A stretch of 64,000 nt of DNA from Anopheles merus (Eukaryota > Arthropoda > Insecta > Diptera > Culicidae). The DNA is taken from NCBI RefSeq assembly GCF_017562075.2, contig NC_054083.1:29669558-29733557 (forward strand), in the 5' to 3' direction. The position numbers were made by a program, and so were the translations under genes. Under the pieces are notes generated by a model, which worked only from the letters and a program-made list of their open reading frames with translations, did no database searches and was not told the origin of the DNA. The stretch's first letter is position 1; the number at the start of each line of letters is the position of its first letter. This document shows, one piece after another, positions 25,304-35,000 of this stretch.

Positions 25304-26552
25304 TTATCTTTAATTCTTCAACCAATTTCTTCAAATATTCATCCGCATTTCCCGGCTTGGTATTGCCGCAAAAAATCCCAGCAATCATTGGACGAACATT
25401 GGGCATATCATGTATATTGAAGAGAATCGGCCAAAACTGGAGACTGCTACTTTTGTAAAGAGGTAAACCATCCACAAATAAATTGAGCGACAGTGTTTCG
25501 AATGGTGGTCCCTGTTTACTAAATTTTAGAGTTAGATATTGATTATAACCAAAAAAGATATATTATCTTACCAAAAGAAGGATGAAAGACATTTTTGGAT
25601 TCCATTATACCAAAATTGACCTCCATCAATCTTTGTTATTTCCGCCGGAGTCCTCTTTGTACGAAGCAGCGTTCTAGCATTTTCTGGAAGGTTTACTGAG
25701 TCGATATTTGATTTTAATAACTTTAACATCATGTTTATGGATTGATGTGGTTGGTTGGTGTATAAAGCCCAAAATTGCATTCCTTCTTCAAAGTCCATAG
25801 TGTCAAACTCATTAGAATCCGTTGTTACAGCCCCGTATTCATCTTCAGAATCTGAACTATCAGAAGATTGAACATCTGCAGCAGTAATTATCCCTAACAA
25901 AAAAGAAAAAAATATGCTTTTAGAATATGTATCTATATTCTGTTCTAACGCGACAAACCTGTAGTACCAAATATTTCACTCCCAACGGAGTTGTTCACAT
26001 TAAATAATGACCGCTTTATACTGTCGCGTTTTCGATATATTTTTCCAGATCTTTTTAAAACGCGCGAAAACATGTTTGTTTGTGTATTCCGTTAATAATT
26101 TTTCACTCAGGTGATTTACGACGCCGTCATTTGACAGATGATAATATTTTGGTCAGTTTGCCAGCAAAGTTCCATAGAGTACCGTCTTTCAGTCTTAAAT
26201 AGCTATGAAGTTCCACCAAGTTCGGTACGCGTTATTAAAAAGCCTTAAAGTTCGATCGTCAACCCTGCAGATAATACTAATCAGCCGCAAAGTTCCAAAG
26301 GGTACCGTGTGCTTGTTAAAAAGCTTTATGGTTCCACCAAGTACCGTTTCATGTCTTAATCAGCCACAAAGTACGACATCGGACCGATTTTTCGCTAAAC
26401 AGCCCCAAATCAGCTATGGAGTTCAAGCTGGCTATTTGGGTGGTAGCAATAAGTCACTGAAAGCCAAGCCCACTTCACTAGTGGGTACAGGCAGGCCTTG
26501 AGCGGCAGCGACTGTTGTGCCAAAAAGAAGAAGAAGAAGGAGGAAGAGAGCG

Positions 26553-26846
26553 CATTCTCCCTGTGGTAGCACTCCTTCCGCCATTCATTAATTATCAGCC
26601 CAAAACAACAGACTTCGGATCCGATCTTGGGCCGGATCCCCACCGTGTGTTTCTAGCTTCCCCTCGTCTGTAAATTTCATTCTCTTTGTCTGTCGGGTAA
26701 GCTTTAACCGCCGACAGCGAGATTCAAATTCAAATTTAAATGATTTTCTTTGACGAAAAATTCTCGGAATCCACGCAACTGACATTTTCTACTTATTATG
26801 AACATTAAATTTTAACAGATAAAAATAAAAAGTGCCAGGCAAACAA
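26553..26846. other. Short unassigned stretch between transposons
   Basis: No feature is recognised between the SINE tail and the start of the next element. It is AT-rich toward its right end. Confidence 0.4.
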
Positions 26847-26891
26847 CCCTACCAGCATTAAACGGCTTTGAAGGCATTCAGAAGGCATTTA

Positions 26892-27556
26892 CCCAAATAG
26901 CCAGCTCGTACTTTATAGCTGATTTAGAGCTGTTTAACGAAAAATCGGTCCGAAGTCGTACTTTGTGGCTGATTAAGAGATAGACGGTACTTTGCGGAAC
27001 TATGGAGCTTGTTAACAGGCACATGGTTCTCTTTGGAACTTTGCGGCTGATTAGCACTATGTGTAGGGTTCATGATAGAACTTTAAGGCTTGTTAAGAGT
27101 GTGTATCGAACTTGGTGGAACTTTATAGCTTTTTAATGCATGGCATCGGTACAAGGTGGATCTTGTCAAAGTGTCAAAGAGAGACGCCGTCAATCATCTC
27201 ATTGCTGCTGTACAAGTTAGATAAGTTAATTAAAGAAGGAATATTGAGTGAAGTGATTGTGAATTATCAGTAAATTGTGTAAAATTTTGTGTAATTCATC
27301 AATACAAAAGTTTTAAAAATATACATATGTGTTTAAACGAAACAAATCTTGTTGTTTATTTCATCGATGACGCTTGCTTGAAAATAAAACACACAGAAAA
27401 ATAATCCCTGGCATCGTGGTATAAGGAAGCTGCTTAGGCGCTGTTTGAAAGACCCACATTGAACTTTGATGCTGTTTATCTACTGCAAAAGGCGAATTAG
27501 AGCAGCGATCTTTAGCGTGCCAAAATGAGCTGCTTAAGTAATTCTGGCTATTTGGG
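26892..27556 (-). mobile_element. 665-bp MITE, copy G (inverted)
   Basis: Ends as in the other copies; TA duplication at 26890-26891 and 27557-27558. It lies 43 bp inside the left end of the CCCTACC-family outer element. Confidence 0.94.
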
Positions 27557-27566
27557 TAAGGCCTTA

Positions 27567-28387
27567 CCCTACCCGCAAAATTCCGTTAAATGCCTTCTAA
27601 TCGCCTTATAATCGCCGGCGAATTGAAGGCGATCAGCAGTGCATTTAGCAGTAATTAAATGCCTTTGAAATATGTCATTGAAAAATTTCACTTTTAATTT
27701 GAAATTTGAAATTGCAACTGTCAAAAGAAAACCTTACAAGCGTCTTCGGCACTGCGCTGTTGTAGTGTTCCCAGATATGTGCGTGAGATTCGATAGCACG
27801 ATTTACATGTTATGTTCTCTTGCGTTAAGCTCTGAGCTATTTCACTTAATTAAATATGGTCTGCATTATTCGGTTGTTAAAGACCAACCCGTTGAAAGGT
27901 ATTAATATATCAAACTTATTTCGATAACTCTAGTAAAAGGAGAAATAAGATACATTTTTCTCCCATCCTGATTATGAAGGGTAAACATAGTCATTATTAT
28001 GTTTTTTAAAAAGGTGTTTTTAAAATTTTGCTTCACATAAATTTGATTTGTTCTAATTATAGCAAGAAAATATTAATTTAAAAAGAAATAAACACAGAAA
28101 AAAGATAATAAAAATTAGGATTTGAACACACGCTTTCTCGGTTCGGAACTAAAAGCGTTGTCACTACTCTAGTTGGCAGTTACATTAGTGAGGGTGCAAA
28201 ATCAGTATATAAACAAGCTAAGATGGCGGCAAGTTATCTGCTCTCGTTGAATCAAAAAGTTGAAAGATTTCGAAGAGATCCCGTTTCAGCCGTGAAAGTT
28301 TCGGTTGAAATCTTTATTCGTCTTCTAAGGCGACTAAGGTCTTAAATGCCTTCTGAATGCCTTCAAAGCCGTTTAATGCTGGTAGGG
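27567..28387 (-). mobile_element. CCCTACC-family element (inner, inverted copy)
   Basis: The ends are CCCTACCCGC and GCTGGTAGGG; duplication TA (27565-27566 and 28388-28389). It is opposite in orientation to the outer copy into which it inserted, producing a large palindrome with 28390-29592. It contains TATATAAAC followed by AGATGGCGGCAAG near 28205-28230, but no long open frame. Confidence 0.9.
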
Positions 28388-28943
28388 TAGTCGCCTTAGA
28401 AGGCGAATTAAGATTTCAACCGAAACTTTCAAGGCTGTAACGGGTTCTTTTCGAAATATTTCAACTTTTTGATTCAACAAGAACAGATAGCTTGCCGCCA
28501 TCTTTGCTTGTATATATACTGGTTTTGCACCCTTACTAATGTAACTGCCAAATAGAGCAGCGACATCGCTTTTGGTTCCGAACCGAGAAAGCGTGTGTTC
28601 AAATCCTGATTTTTTATGATCTTTTTTCTGTGCTTATTTCTTTTTATATTAATATTTTCTTGCTATAATGAATATAAACAAACTTTATGTGAAGCAAAAT
28701 GAAAATAATACCTTTTTAAAAAACATAATAATTACTCTATCTTCACCCATCATTATCAGGATGGGAGAAATATGCATCTCATTTCTCATTTTATTAGATT
28801 TATCGAAATGAGTTTGATATATTAACACCTTTCAACGGGTTGGTCTTTAACAACCGAATAATGCAGACCATCATTAATAAAGTGAAATAGCTCAGATCTT
28901 AACGCAAGAGAACATAACACGTAAATCGTGCTATCGAATCTCA

Positions 28944-29372
28944 CCGCGCGGCTACATGAGGTGAAATATACAGCAAAATGAACTATTTGACAGGCGAAAT
29001 ATCTGACGGATAAAGCATCACAGCAACCAGCTGATGTGCAATGTAAACAAATAATGTGCACAAAATCGTAATTGAATCCATTAAATAGCTTCAATATTGA
29101 GTACTTGGTTAATTTTCAGTCAACAGTTAATAATTTCTTCCAATTAGGGAATGTTCTGCTTGAGAAGATATTATTTTAAATAGAATTTCGAAAGCGGATG
29201 TTGTGTCTCCCCCAACCCTTTAGCTATACCTGTCAGATATTTCACCTGTCAAATAGTTCATTTCGCTATATATTTCACCTCATGTAGCCGCGCGGTGAGG
29301 CTTTATCCGTCAGATATTTCGCCTGTCAAATAGTTCAATTCGCTGTATATTTCACCTCATGTAGCCTCGCGG
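28944..29372. mobile_element. 429-bp MITE with about 73-bp CCGCG terminal repeats
   Basis: The left arm begins CCGCGCGGCTACATGAGGTG; the right arm ends with the inverse, CATGTAGCCTCGCGG. The 3-bp duplication TCA flanks it (28941-28943 and 29373-29375). The inner CCCTACC copy supplies the empty site (GTGAGATTCGATAG). The right arm is partly duplicated in tandem (29226-29300). Confidence 0.88.
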
Positions 29373-29648
29373 TCACGCTCATATCTGGGAACACTACAAC
29401 AGTGCAGTGTTGAAGACACTTGTAAGGTTTTCTTTTGACAGTTGCAATTTCAAATTTCAAATTAAAAGCGAAATTTTTCATTGACATATTTCAAAGGCAT
29501 TTAATTACTGCTAAATGCACTGCTGATCGCCTTCAATTCGCCGGCGATTACAAGGCGATTAGAAGGCATTTAACGGAAATTTGCAGGTAGGGAAACGTGC
29601 ATCAGCGCGATAAGTAACAAATGAGGTTAGCAATCCTTGAAACAGCAT

Positions 29649-30341
29649 CCCAACCCAAATAGCCAGCTCGTACTTTATAGCTGATTTAGGGCTGTTTAAC
29701 GAAAAATCGTTCCGATGTCGTACTTTGTGGCTGATTAAGAGATAGACGGTATTTTGCGGAACTATGGAGCTTTTTAACAGGCACATGGTACTTTTTGGAA
29801 CTTTGCGGCTGATTAGCACTATGTGTAGGTTCATGGTGGAACTTGAAGGCTTGTTAAGAAAGCGTACCGAACTTGGTGGAACTTTATAGCTTTTTAATGC
29901 ATGACATCGGTACGAGATGGCTCTTGTCAAAGTGTCAAAGACGGACGCCGGCAATAATCTCATTGCTGCTGCACAAGTTAGATTCGTTAATTGAAGAATG
30001 AATATTGAGTGAAGTGATTGTGAATTATCAGTAAATTGTGTAAATTTTTTGTAATTCATCAATACAAAAGATTTAAAAATATACATATGTGTTTAAACGA
30101 AACAAATCTTGTCGATCGATGACGCTTGCTTGAAAATAAAACACAAAGAAAAATAATCCCTGGCATCGTGGCATAAGGAAGCTGCTTAGGCGCTGTTTGA
30201 AAGGCCCACATAGAACTTTGATGCTGTTTATCTACTGCAAAAGGCGAATTAGAGAAGCGATCTTTAGCGTGCCAAAATGAGCTGCTTAAGCAATTCTGGC
30301 TATTTGGGAAGCGCCACAGATTAAGCTTAAACGACTGAAAA
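29649..30341 (+). mobile_element. Left end of a CCCAAGYGCC-family element, split by a MITE
   Basis: CCCAA (29649-29653) followed, beyond MITE copy H, by GCGCCACAGATTAAGC and CTTAAACGACTG. Rejoined, this equals the right end of the complete family member at 30676-31264. No matching right end for this copy is found, so it is truncated. Confidence 0.7.
29654..30308 (-). mobile_element. 655-bp MITE, CCCAAATAGCCAG family, copy H (inverted)
   Basis: Complete ends; AA duplication (29652-29653 and 30309-30310). It inserted within the CCCAA terminus of the element above. It is a few bases shorter than its siblings because of small internal deletions, for example near 30045 and 30110. Confidence 0.93.
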
Positions 30342-30349
30342 ATCAAATA

Positions 30350-31283
30350 CAGCAATTATCCGCAGTACGCGATACTCTATATACGCGAATTCGCAGTAAG
30401 CGATTCCTCTATATTTGACAGCTCCATGTGTTTTTTCAATTATTTAAATTCTTTGAAATATGTTTCGTTCTTTTTGAATTTCCTTAATGTTCTAAAAGCA
30501 TTTTCCATTAAATTTGTGCAAAAGATACCTGTTTTACAACAAAAACCATTAATTCACAACTCTGTGGCGATATTTTTCAACCCTCGAACCGGTAGTGTAA
30601 ACTATTTTTGCATAGGAATCCGCTATACGCGAAAACTCGAGATACGCTATTGAGCTCGGTTCCGTACGATAGCGTCCCAAGTGCCACAAATCCACTAAAC
30701 GACCACTAAACGGCTTCTAAACGCCTCAAATTCTCTACCTAAACGGAATATAGAAAGACTTCGTTTAGCAGACGGCAAACGACTCATGCATTCTAAAAAT
30801 AGCAAAAAAGCTGGTGGCGCCATCTGTTTGTGGGATACCCAACCTGTGGAGCTTCCTCGCTTGGAGGAGAGCTTTCTCATTTCCTCTGTACTGTTGTATG
30901 GTTTCGCATTGAAGTTATGCATCGCTAGAACTAGAACGGCGATACAATTGTTTAATTACTAAAAACTCCAACGGAAACCACCAGTACTGAAGCAAGTGAG
31001 AATTGAGTTATGGTCGTTGGTGTTGATACCCACGTATCTGACCACACGACCATTCATATAGATTTTTGCTCAGAAAGTTAGAAGGCTATATAGGTCATTA
31101 TAAGATGAAACTTGTCGAAACACATTGCAAGAAAAGGATAGCAATATAATGATGAGTTGTAATACGCCATCTATTGATCAAACCAATGAAGCTGTGAAGC
31201 TTTCATTTTTTTCCTATGGATATTCAATTTTCCAGTCGTTTAAGCTTAATCTGTGGCGCTTGGGGTATATCGGATAATGACTG
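30350..31283. mobile_element. TA-target MITE (CAGCAATTATCCG ends), interrupted
   Basis: The ends are CAGCAATTATCCG and CGGATAATGACTG with TA on both sides (30348-30349 and 31284-31285), as for Tc1/mariner-type elements. The second copy at 47061-47404 is intact and about 344 bp long. This copy is split by the element at 30676-31264. Confidence 0.87.
30676..31264. mobile_element. 589-bp CCCAAGYGCCACA-family element
   Basis: The ends are CCCAAGTGCCACA and TGTGGCGCTTGGG; duplication GT (30674-30675 and 31265-31266). The intact TA-target MITE at 47061 gives the empty site, ATAGCGTATATCGG. The left subterminal zone has repeated TAAACGRC motifs. Confidence 0.88.
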
Positions 31284-31288
31284 TATCT

Positions 31289-31846
31289 GTGATTTTCGGT
31301 AGGATAAATGGAAAATCGGTAGTTTTAGCACCGACAAACCGACGTGACACTTCGAACAAAATGAGCTTCAAAAGTTGTCTCCTTATTTCAAATGAAAATA
31401 CGTTAAACACTAGCGCCATCTCTATAATGATTCGCTTACTACACTGACACAGAGAAGAAACTGCTAAACCCCCTTTTTGTTTTTCTTCGCAAATTCCAAT
31501 GCGTATTGTTTTATGTACTTCTCACATCTTTTGCATTGATTTGGAAACTTATAAAATGATTTTCCTGGGTGTTTTGTCCAATAATTCTCACAAAATCTTG
31601 CCTCACACTTCCTTTGCCATTTGTATTTAGAAAAGTTGTTTACATCGAAGCAGCAGTGAACAGAGTTTACTTTGACAGAAGTGTTCGCCTCACTGGTGAA
31701 TGACAGTACTTTCGTGTGGGACACTTTTGTAACGCCAGTGTCACGTCGGTTTGTCGGTGGTTTTAGAGCGGTCATCTGTGAATTGGTTGGCATATAAAAA
31801 ATCGGTAGGCATATACAAAATCGGTAGGAATACATATAAATCAGTA
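31289..31846. mobile_element. Inverted-repeat element upstream of the ADP/ATP carrier gene
   Basis: Arms of about 30 bp (31322-31351 and 31737-31766) share ACCGACAAACCGACGTGACA in opposite orientation. Outside them TTTTCGGTAGG/AATCGGTAGG repeats continue. The exact outer ends and target duplication are not clear. The interior encodes, on the minus strand, a fragment resembling a THAP zinc finger. Confidence 0.6.
31464..31621 (-). pseudogene. THAP-like zinc-finger fragment
   Basis: Minus-strand translation gives KCEARFCENYWTKHPGKSF followed by YKFPNQCKRCEKYIKQ and a stop after KKNKKGV. The C-x4-C pair, the SFYKFP and the RCEKYI segments match the first half of a THAP (C2CH) domain. The distal Cys-His pair is missing. 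It lies in a transposon-like inverted-repeat element, so it is more likely a P-type transposase remnant than a host gene. It could be an exon of something larger; I see no support for that. Confidence 0.4.
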
Positions 31847-32058
31847 TTTCTGGTCACTCTGGTAGCAATAGCTCGGCAACGTTCGGCAGTGTTCGGCCCG
31901 CGCGCTCGTTTCGATACTGCAAGTCGCAAGCCGTGGTGGTTCGCAAAATCTTTTCATTCTCTTGATTTGTGCCCTCCGAACGGTTAAGGCCCTCGATCGC
32001 GTGCTCCGCCGGGTTTTTTCTTACAGTTGCTAGCGTCACCAGACCAGATCCATCGAAA

Positions 32059-35000
32059 ATGACCAAGAAGGCTGATCCCTATGGCTTCGCCAAGGATTTC
32101 CTGGCCGGTGGTATCTCTGCCGCTGTCTCGAAAACGGCCGTAGCACCGATCGAACGCGTCAAGCTGCTGCTCCAGGTCCAGGCTGCCTCCAAGCAGATCG
32201 CCGTCGACCAGCAGTACAAGGGTGAGTGTGTGTTTGGGTGTGTGTGTGTGTGTTGGGCAGAGACAGAAATTTGCCAGCTCTCGACCAAGCGATATGCGAG
32301 TGTGTGTGCGTGCATTAGTGCCAGTATACCGCCCCGGTACCGGGTCTCGGTCTCTGTGGGAGAAATGAACTTCGCAACGTGGTCTCGTGACGGAAGTCTT
32401 GAAGTTGGGAAAAAGCATGCCTGTTCGATGGCTTCAATGAAGCGCTTTTTCTCACCCGCCTTGAGCCCGCTGGAAATTCGATGGAAATTGCAGGTGGCTG
32501 GCATAATTGGCTTGTAGTATGAATGTGTGCGAAAAGGTAGAATAGACAGAGCACAGCAGCACACAGTTGTCGGCATGTATGTGCGGTTGTGTTGCCCCGG
32601 TCGCCATATTGATTTTTCTCCCTAACCCCGCGAGCATGGCTCAAGTAGTCGGGGAGAGGAACACGATGTTTCGCAACGAGCTCCGTTTCCCCCAACCAGC
32701 ATTATGCTAGGGCATGGTGTGAAAATGAAGAAAACTAGAGCTTTTTCTTAACGATATATATCTGCATCATACTTATTTTGCTTAAAACTTTCAATGCTAT
32801 AATGAAACTAGCTGTCGTTCGGGGATTTTGCACACTTCACGTGATACACAATTTTGTATGGTTATGTAACAGATCACAGGGTTCAGCCCTGGAAATATTC
32901 TAGAAGGATCGTCGGCGCGTGGTCCAAGGTTAGGGAATAGAGTGCGTACAATTTCTTGTTCTCAACCTTTTGGCCAGAACGGGGTTGCATAACGTACTCG
33001 CAAGTACCATTATTAACGATTTTTTCTTCTTTTCTCACCCCCCCCCCCCCCCCCCACCCCCACCCACAACAACCCCACTCAATCTGCAGGTATCGTCGAT
33101 TGCTTCGTTCGCATCCCGAAGGAGCAGGGAATCGGTGCCTTCTGGCGCGGTAACTTGGCCAACGTGATCCGTTACTTCCCGACCCAGGCCCTGAACTTCG
33201 CGTTCAAGGATGTGTACAAACAGGTGTTCCTCGGCGGCGTCGACAAGAACACCCAGTTCTGGCGCTACTTCCTGGGTAACCTCGGATCCGGCGGTGCCGC
33301 TGGTGCCACGTCGCTCTGCTTCGTGTACCCGCTCGACTTCGCCCGTACCCGTCTCGGTGCGGACGTTGGTCGCGGTGCCGGCGAGCGTGAGTTCAACGGT
33401 CTGCTCGACTGTCTGAAGAAGACGGTCAAGTCGGACGGTATCATCGGTCTGTACCGTGGATTCAACGTGTCCGTTCAAGGTATCATCATCTATCGTGCGG
33501 CCTACTTCGGTTGCTTCGATACTGCCAAGGGAATGCTGCCGGACCCGAAGAACACCTCCATCTTCGTCTCCTGGGCCATCGCACAGGTAAGTGGTCGGAC
33601 TTATGTTTCTCAGCAATAACACAATAGTACGGTACTGCGCGTGTTTTGCGCGTTACATAACCATTTCCAATCGATCGCGCAAAAAAAATCGGACTCTGGG
33701 CGGTTGTTTTGCTCAGTTGCCACAGTTCGATTTGTGACAAATGGGGCTTCTCGCGATTAACGACATACAGACGGAGGAAGGAGCACGTTTGTTTGTTCGT
33801 GACCTGCACTGTCCTCCGGTTCCTTCAACACCGCGAACCACTCATTAACGCTAAGGGGGAAGAACTCTGGGTTTCTAACCGTGTGTCAGCACTGGGCTCC
33901 ACTACAGCCGCTGTGCGTAGGCAGTACACGGGGTATACTGGGGAAGTGTAGCATGTGCTCGGGGCCTATCAAATTGTTTTCAGTTGTGGCCATTGGCTCG
34001 GATTTCGCTGATAAGAAGGAAGCGAGCATAGTAATAGTAAGACGTATTTCTCCCCGATTGATGACTTTGCTGCACACCAAAACACATGTGCCTGGTTTGA
34101 CAAACGTCGTCGTACGGCGGCCTCTCCTCCAGCAGAGTGGGAGCAGCAGGAGAATGTCGTTTTGACATTGAAATTTCTTGCAAATCGCTGATGAAGATGA
34201 ATGAGACGCATTTAAAAAGTGTGCTTGGTTGTTACGTAAAAGGCGGACGAGAGGGAAACATCGTTGAAATACTATCTTAAATTCGAATTCTGAGGTTTCT
34301 TCACTTTGCAGCTTTTGTTCTTATCAACACCGTTGTGTAACATTGGCTGGTGGTAGGATTAGGGGTGGAAGAAAAAAAACGGCAACGGAGGAAGTGCGAC
34401 TGTCAAACGGTCAAGAAGATTGGTGAATGACGCGCAGGTCATGACGCAAGTGTCAAAAACTGCTGCTGCTACAGCAAAAGAACACCATCCCCAAACAAAC
34501 GATTCCCCCCACACTTTTGTACGTAAATCAAAATTACAGATATCGGTCAGAGTATTTTTTTTTTAACTGCACCATGTAAAAATGTCACCTGAAAACTGAA
34601 AATGCGTATGTTCTAAGACGCACACACTTGCATAACAGCGGCGTTTTACTCCAAACCACCACCACCCAATGGTTATACAATCCTCCGCCCCAAAAACATA
34701 CGCACATGTGTGTGTTGTGTAGTAGGCCCCCCATAACAACCGTCACAGGTTGCCTCGTGCTTTCATCTCATATTGTCCCGGTTATATTTAGAGCAAAGGC
34801 CACCTTGTTTTTTTTTTCTTTTACCGTTCCTCCCGGTTTTCCGCGTACTGCTGTTAAACTTTTCTTTCTTAGAAGAAAATGCGTTTTTCTTTTGCCCCTA
34901 CTTCTCGCCTACTTGCTTCATTGGCCGCCGTCCGATGGCTGCAAGTGGAAAAGGGGTAGTGGGTAAAGATGTGTTCTATTGCACAGCGCAGAATGGCAGC

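Larger units (their letters stand above)
22659..26073 (-). pseudogene. Broken CACTA/EnSpm-like transposase
   Basis: Reads on the minus strand from ATG at 26073. Exon 26073-25959 (KRSGKIYRKRDSIKRS) is followed by 25893-25572, with LPENARTLLRTKRTP and DGGQFWYNGI. Then come VDGLPLYKSSSLQFWPILF (near 25475-25420), VIADSPARCFLKG, a 70-bp intron, and NFNGYNSCLKCTCHGEY. Next are RTDKNFR, LHLIDLGVQRRLLLGW, IHRPFRGLNVLKYWKATEF, VHNLLHVYDEV and YPFENLLQVLK. These segments are typical of insect CACTA-like transposases, and the VHNL...YPFENLL..LK part parallels plant TNPD. MITE copies E and D interrupt the gene. Removing E and one AA restores frame; removing D and one TA does not. A run of nine A (23140-23148) carries a frameshift. 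The gene is therefore inactive as it stands. Confidence 0.8.
20711..26440. mobile_element. Two-gene CACTA/EnSpm-like DNA transposon with nested MITEs
   Basis: The terminal inverted repeats are CCCAAATAGCCAG and CTGGCTATTTGGG. The 2-bp duplication is TG (20709-20710 and 26441-26442), within a SINE. It carries ORF1 on the plus strand and a transposase gene on the minus strand, tail to tail (22617 against 22659). Two 665-bp MITEs (copies D and E) are nested within it; without them it is about 4.4 kb. The subterminal zones carry the repeats TTAAGCAGC, TTAATCAGC, TTAAACAGC and AAATCAGC. Clustered subterminal motifs and a 2-bp duplication fit the CACTA/CMC superfamily, although the ends are not CACTA. 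The transposase is broken, so this copy is probably immobile. Confidence 0.88.
19926..26552 (+). mobile_element. SINE split by two DNA transposons
   Basis: The 5' part (19926-20033) contains GTCTGGTGGTACAGTCG and a B-box-like GGGTACAAGCCCCG, ending at GGACTAACTA. It resumes as TATCCTGCTATG (20699-20710) between copy B and the 5.7-kb element. It then continues at 26441 with TAAGTCACTGAAAGCCAAG and ends in a purine-rich AAGAAG tail near 26552. The uninterrupted copy at 4460-4725 shows the same order. A single SINE was therefore hit twice, 12 bp apart. Confidence 0.85.
26847..29592. mobile_element. CCCTACC-family element (outer copy) with three insertions
   Basis: The left end is CCCTACCAGCATTAAACGGC, the right end GCAGGTAGGG, with duplication AA (26845-26846 and 29593-29594). 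Inside are MITE copy G, an inverted copy of the same family (27567-28387), and a 429-bp MITE (28944-29372). Subtracting these and their duplications leaves about 824 bp, the same length as the inner copy (821 bp), and the rejoined sequence is colinear with it. The subterminal zone has repeated AAGGCATT motifs. No coding capacity is seen. Confidence 0.88.

Noticed and set aside
19246..30308. Recurring 70-106-codon frames in each 665-bp MITE
   Set aside because: They arise because the same DNA is repeated; no domain, and indels differ between copies.
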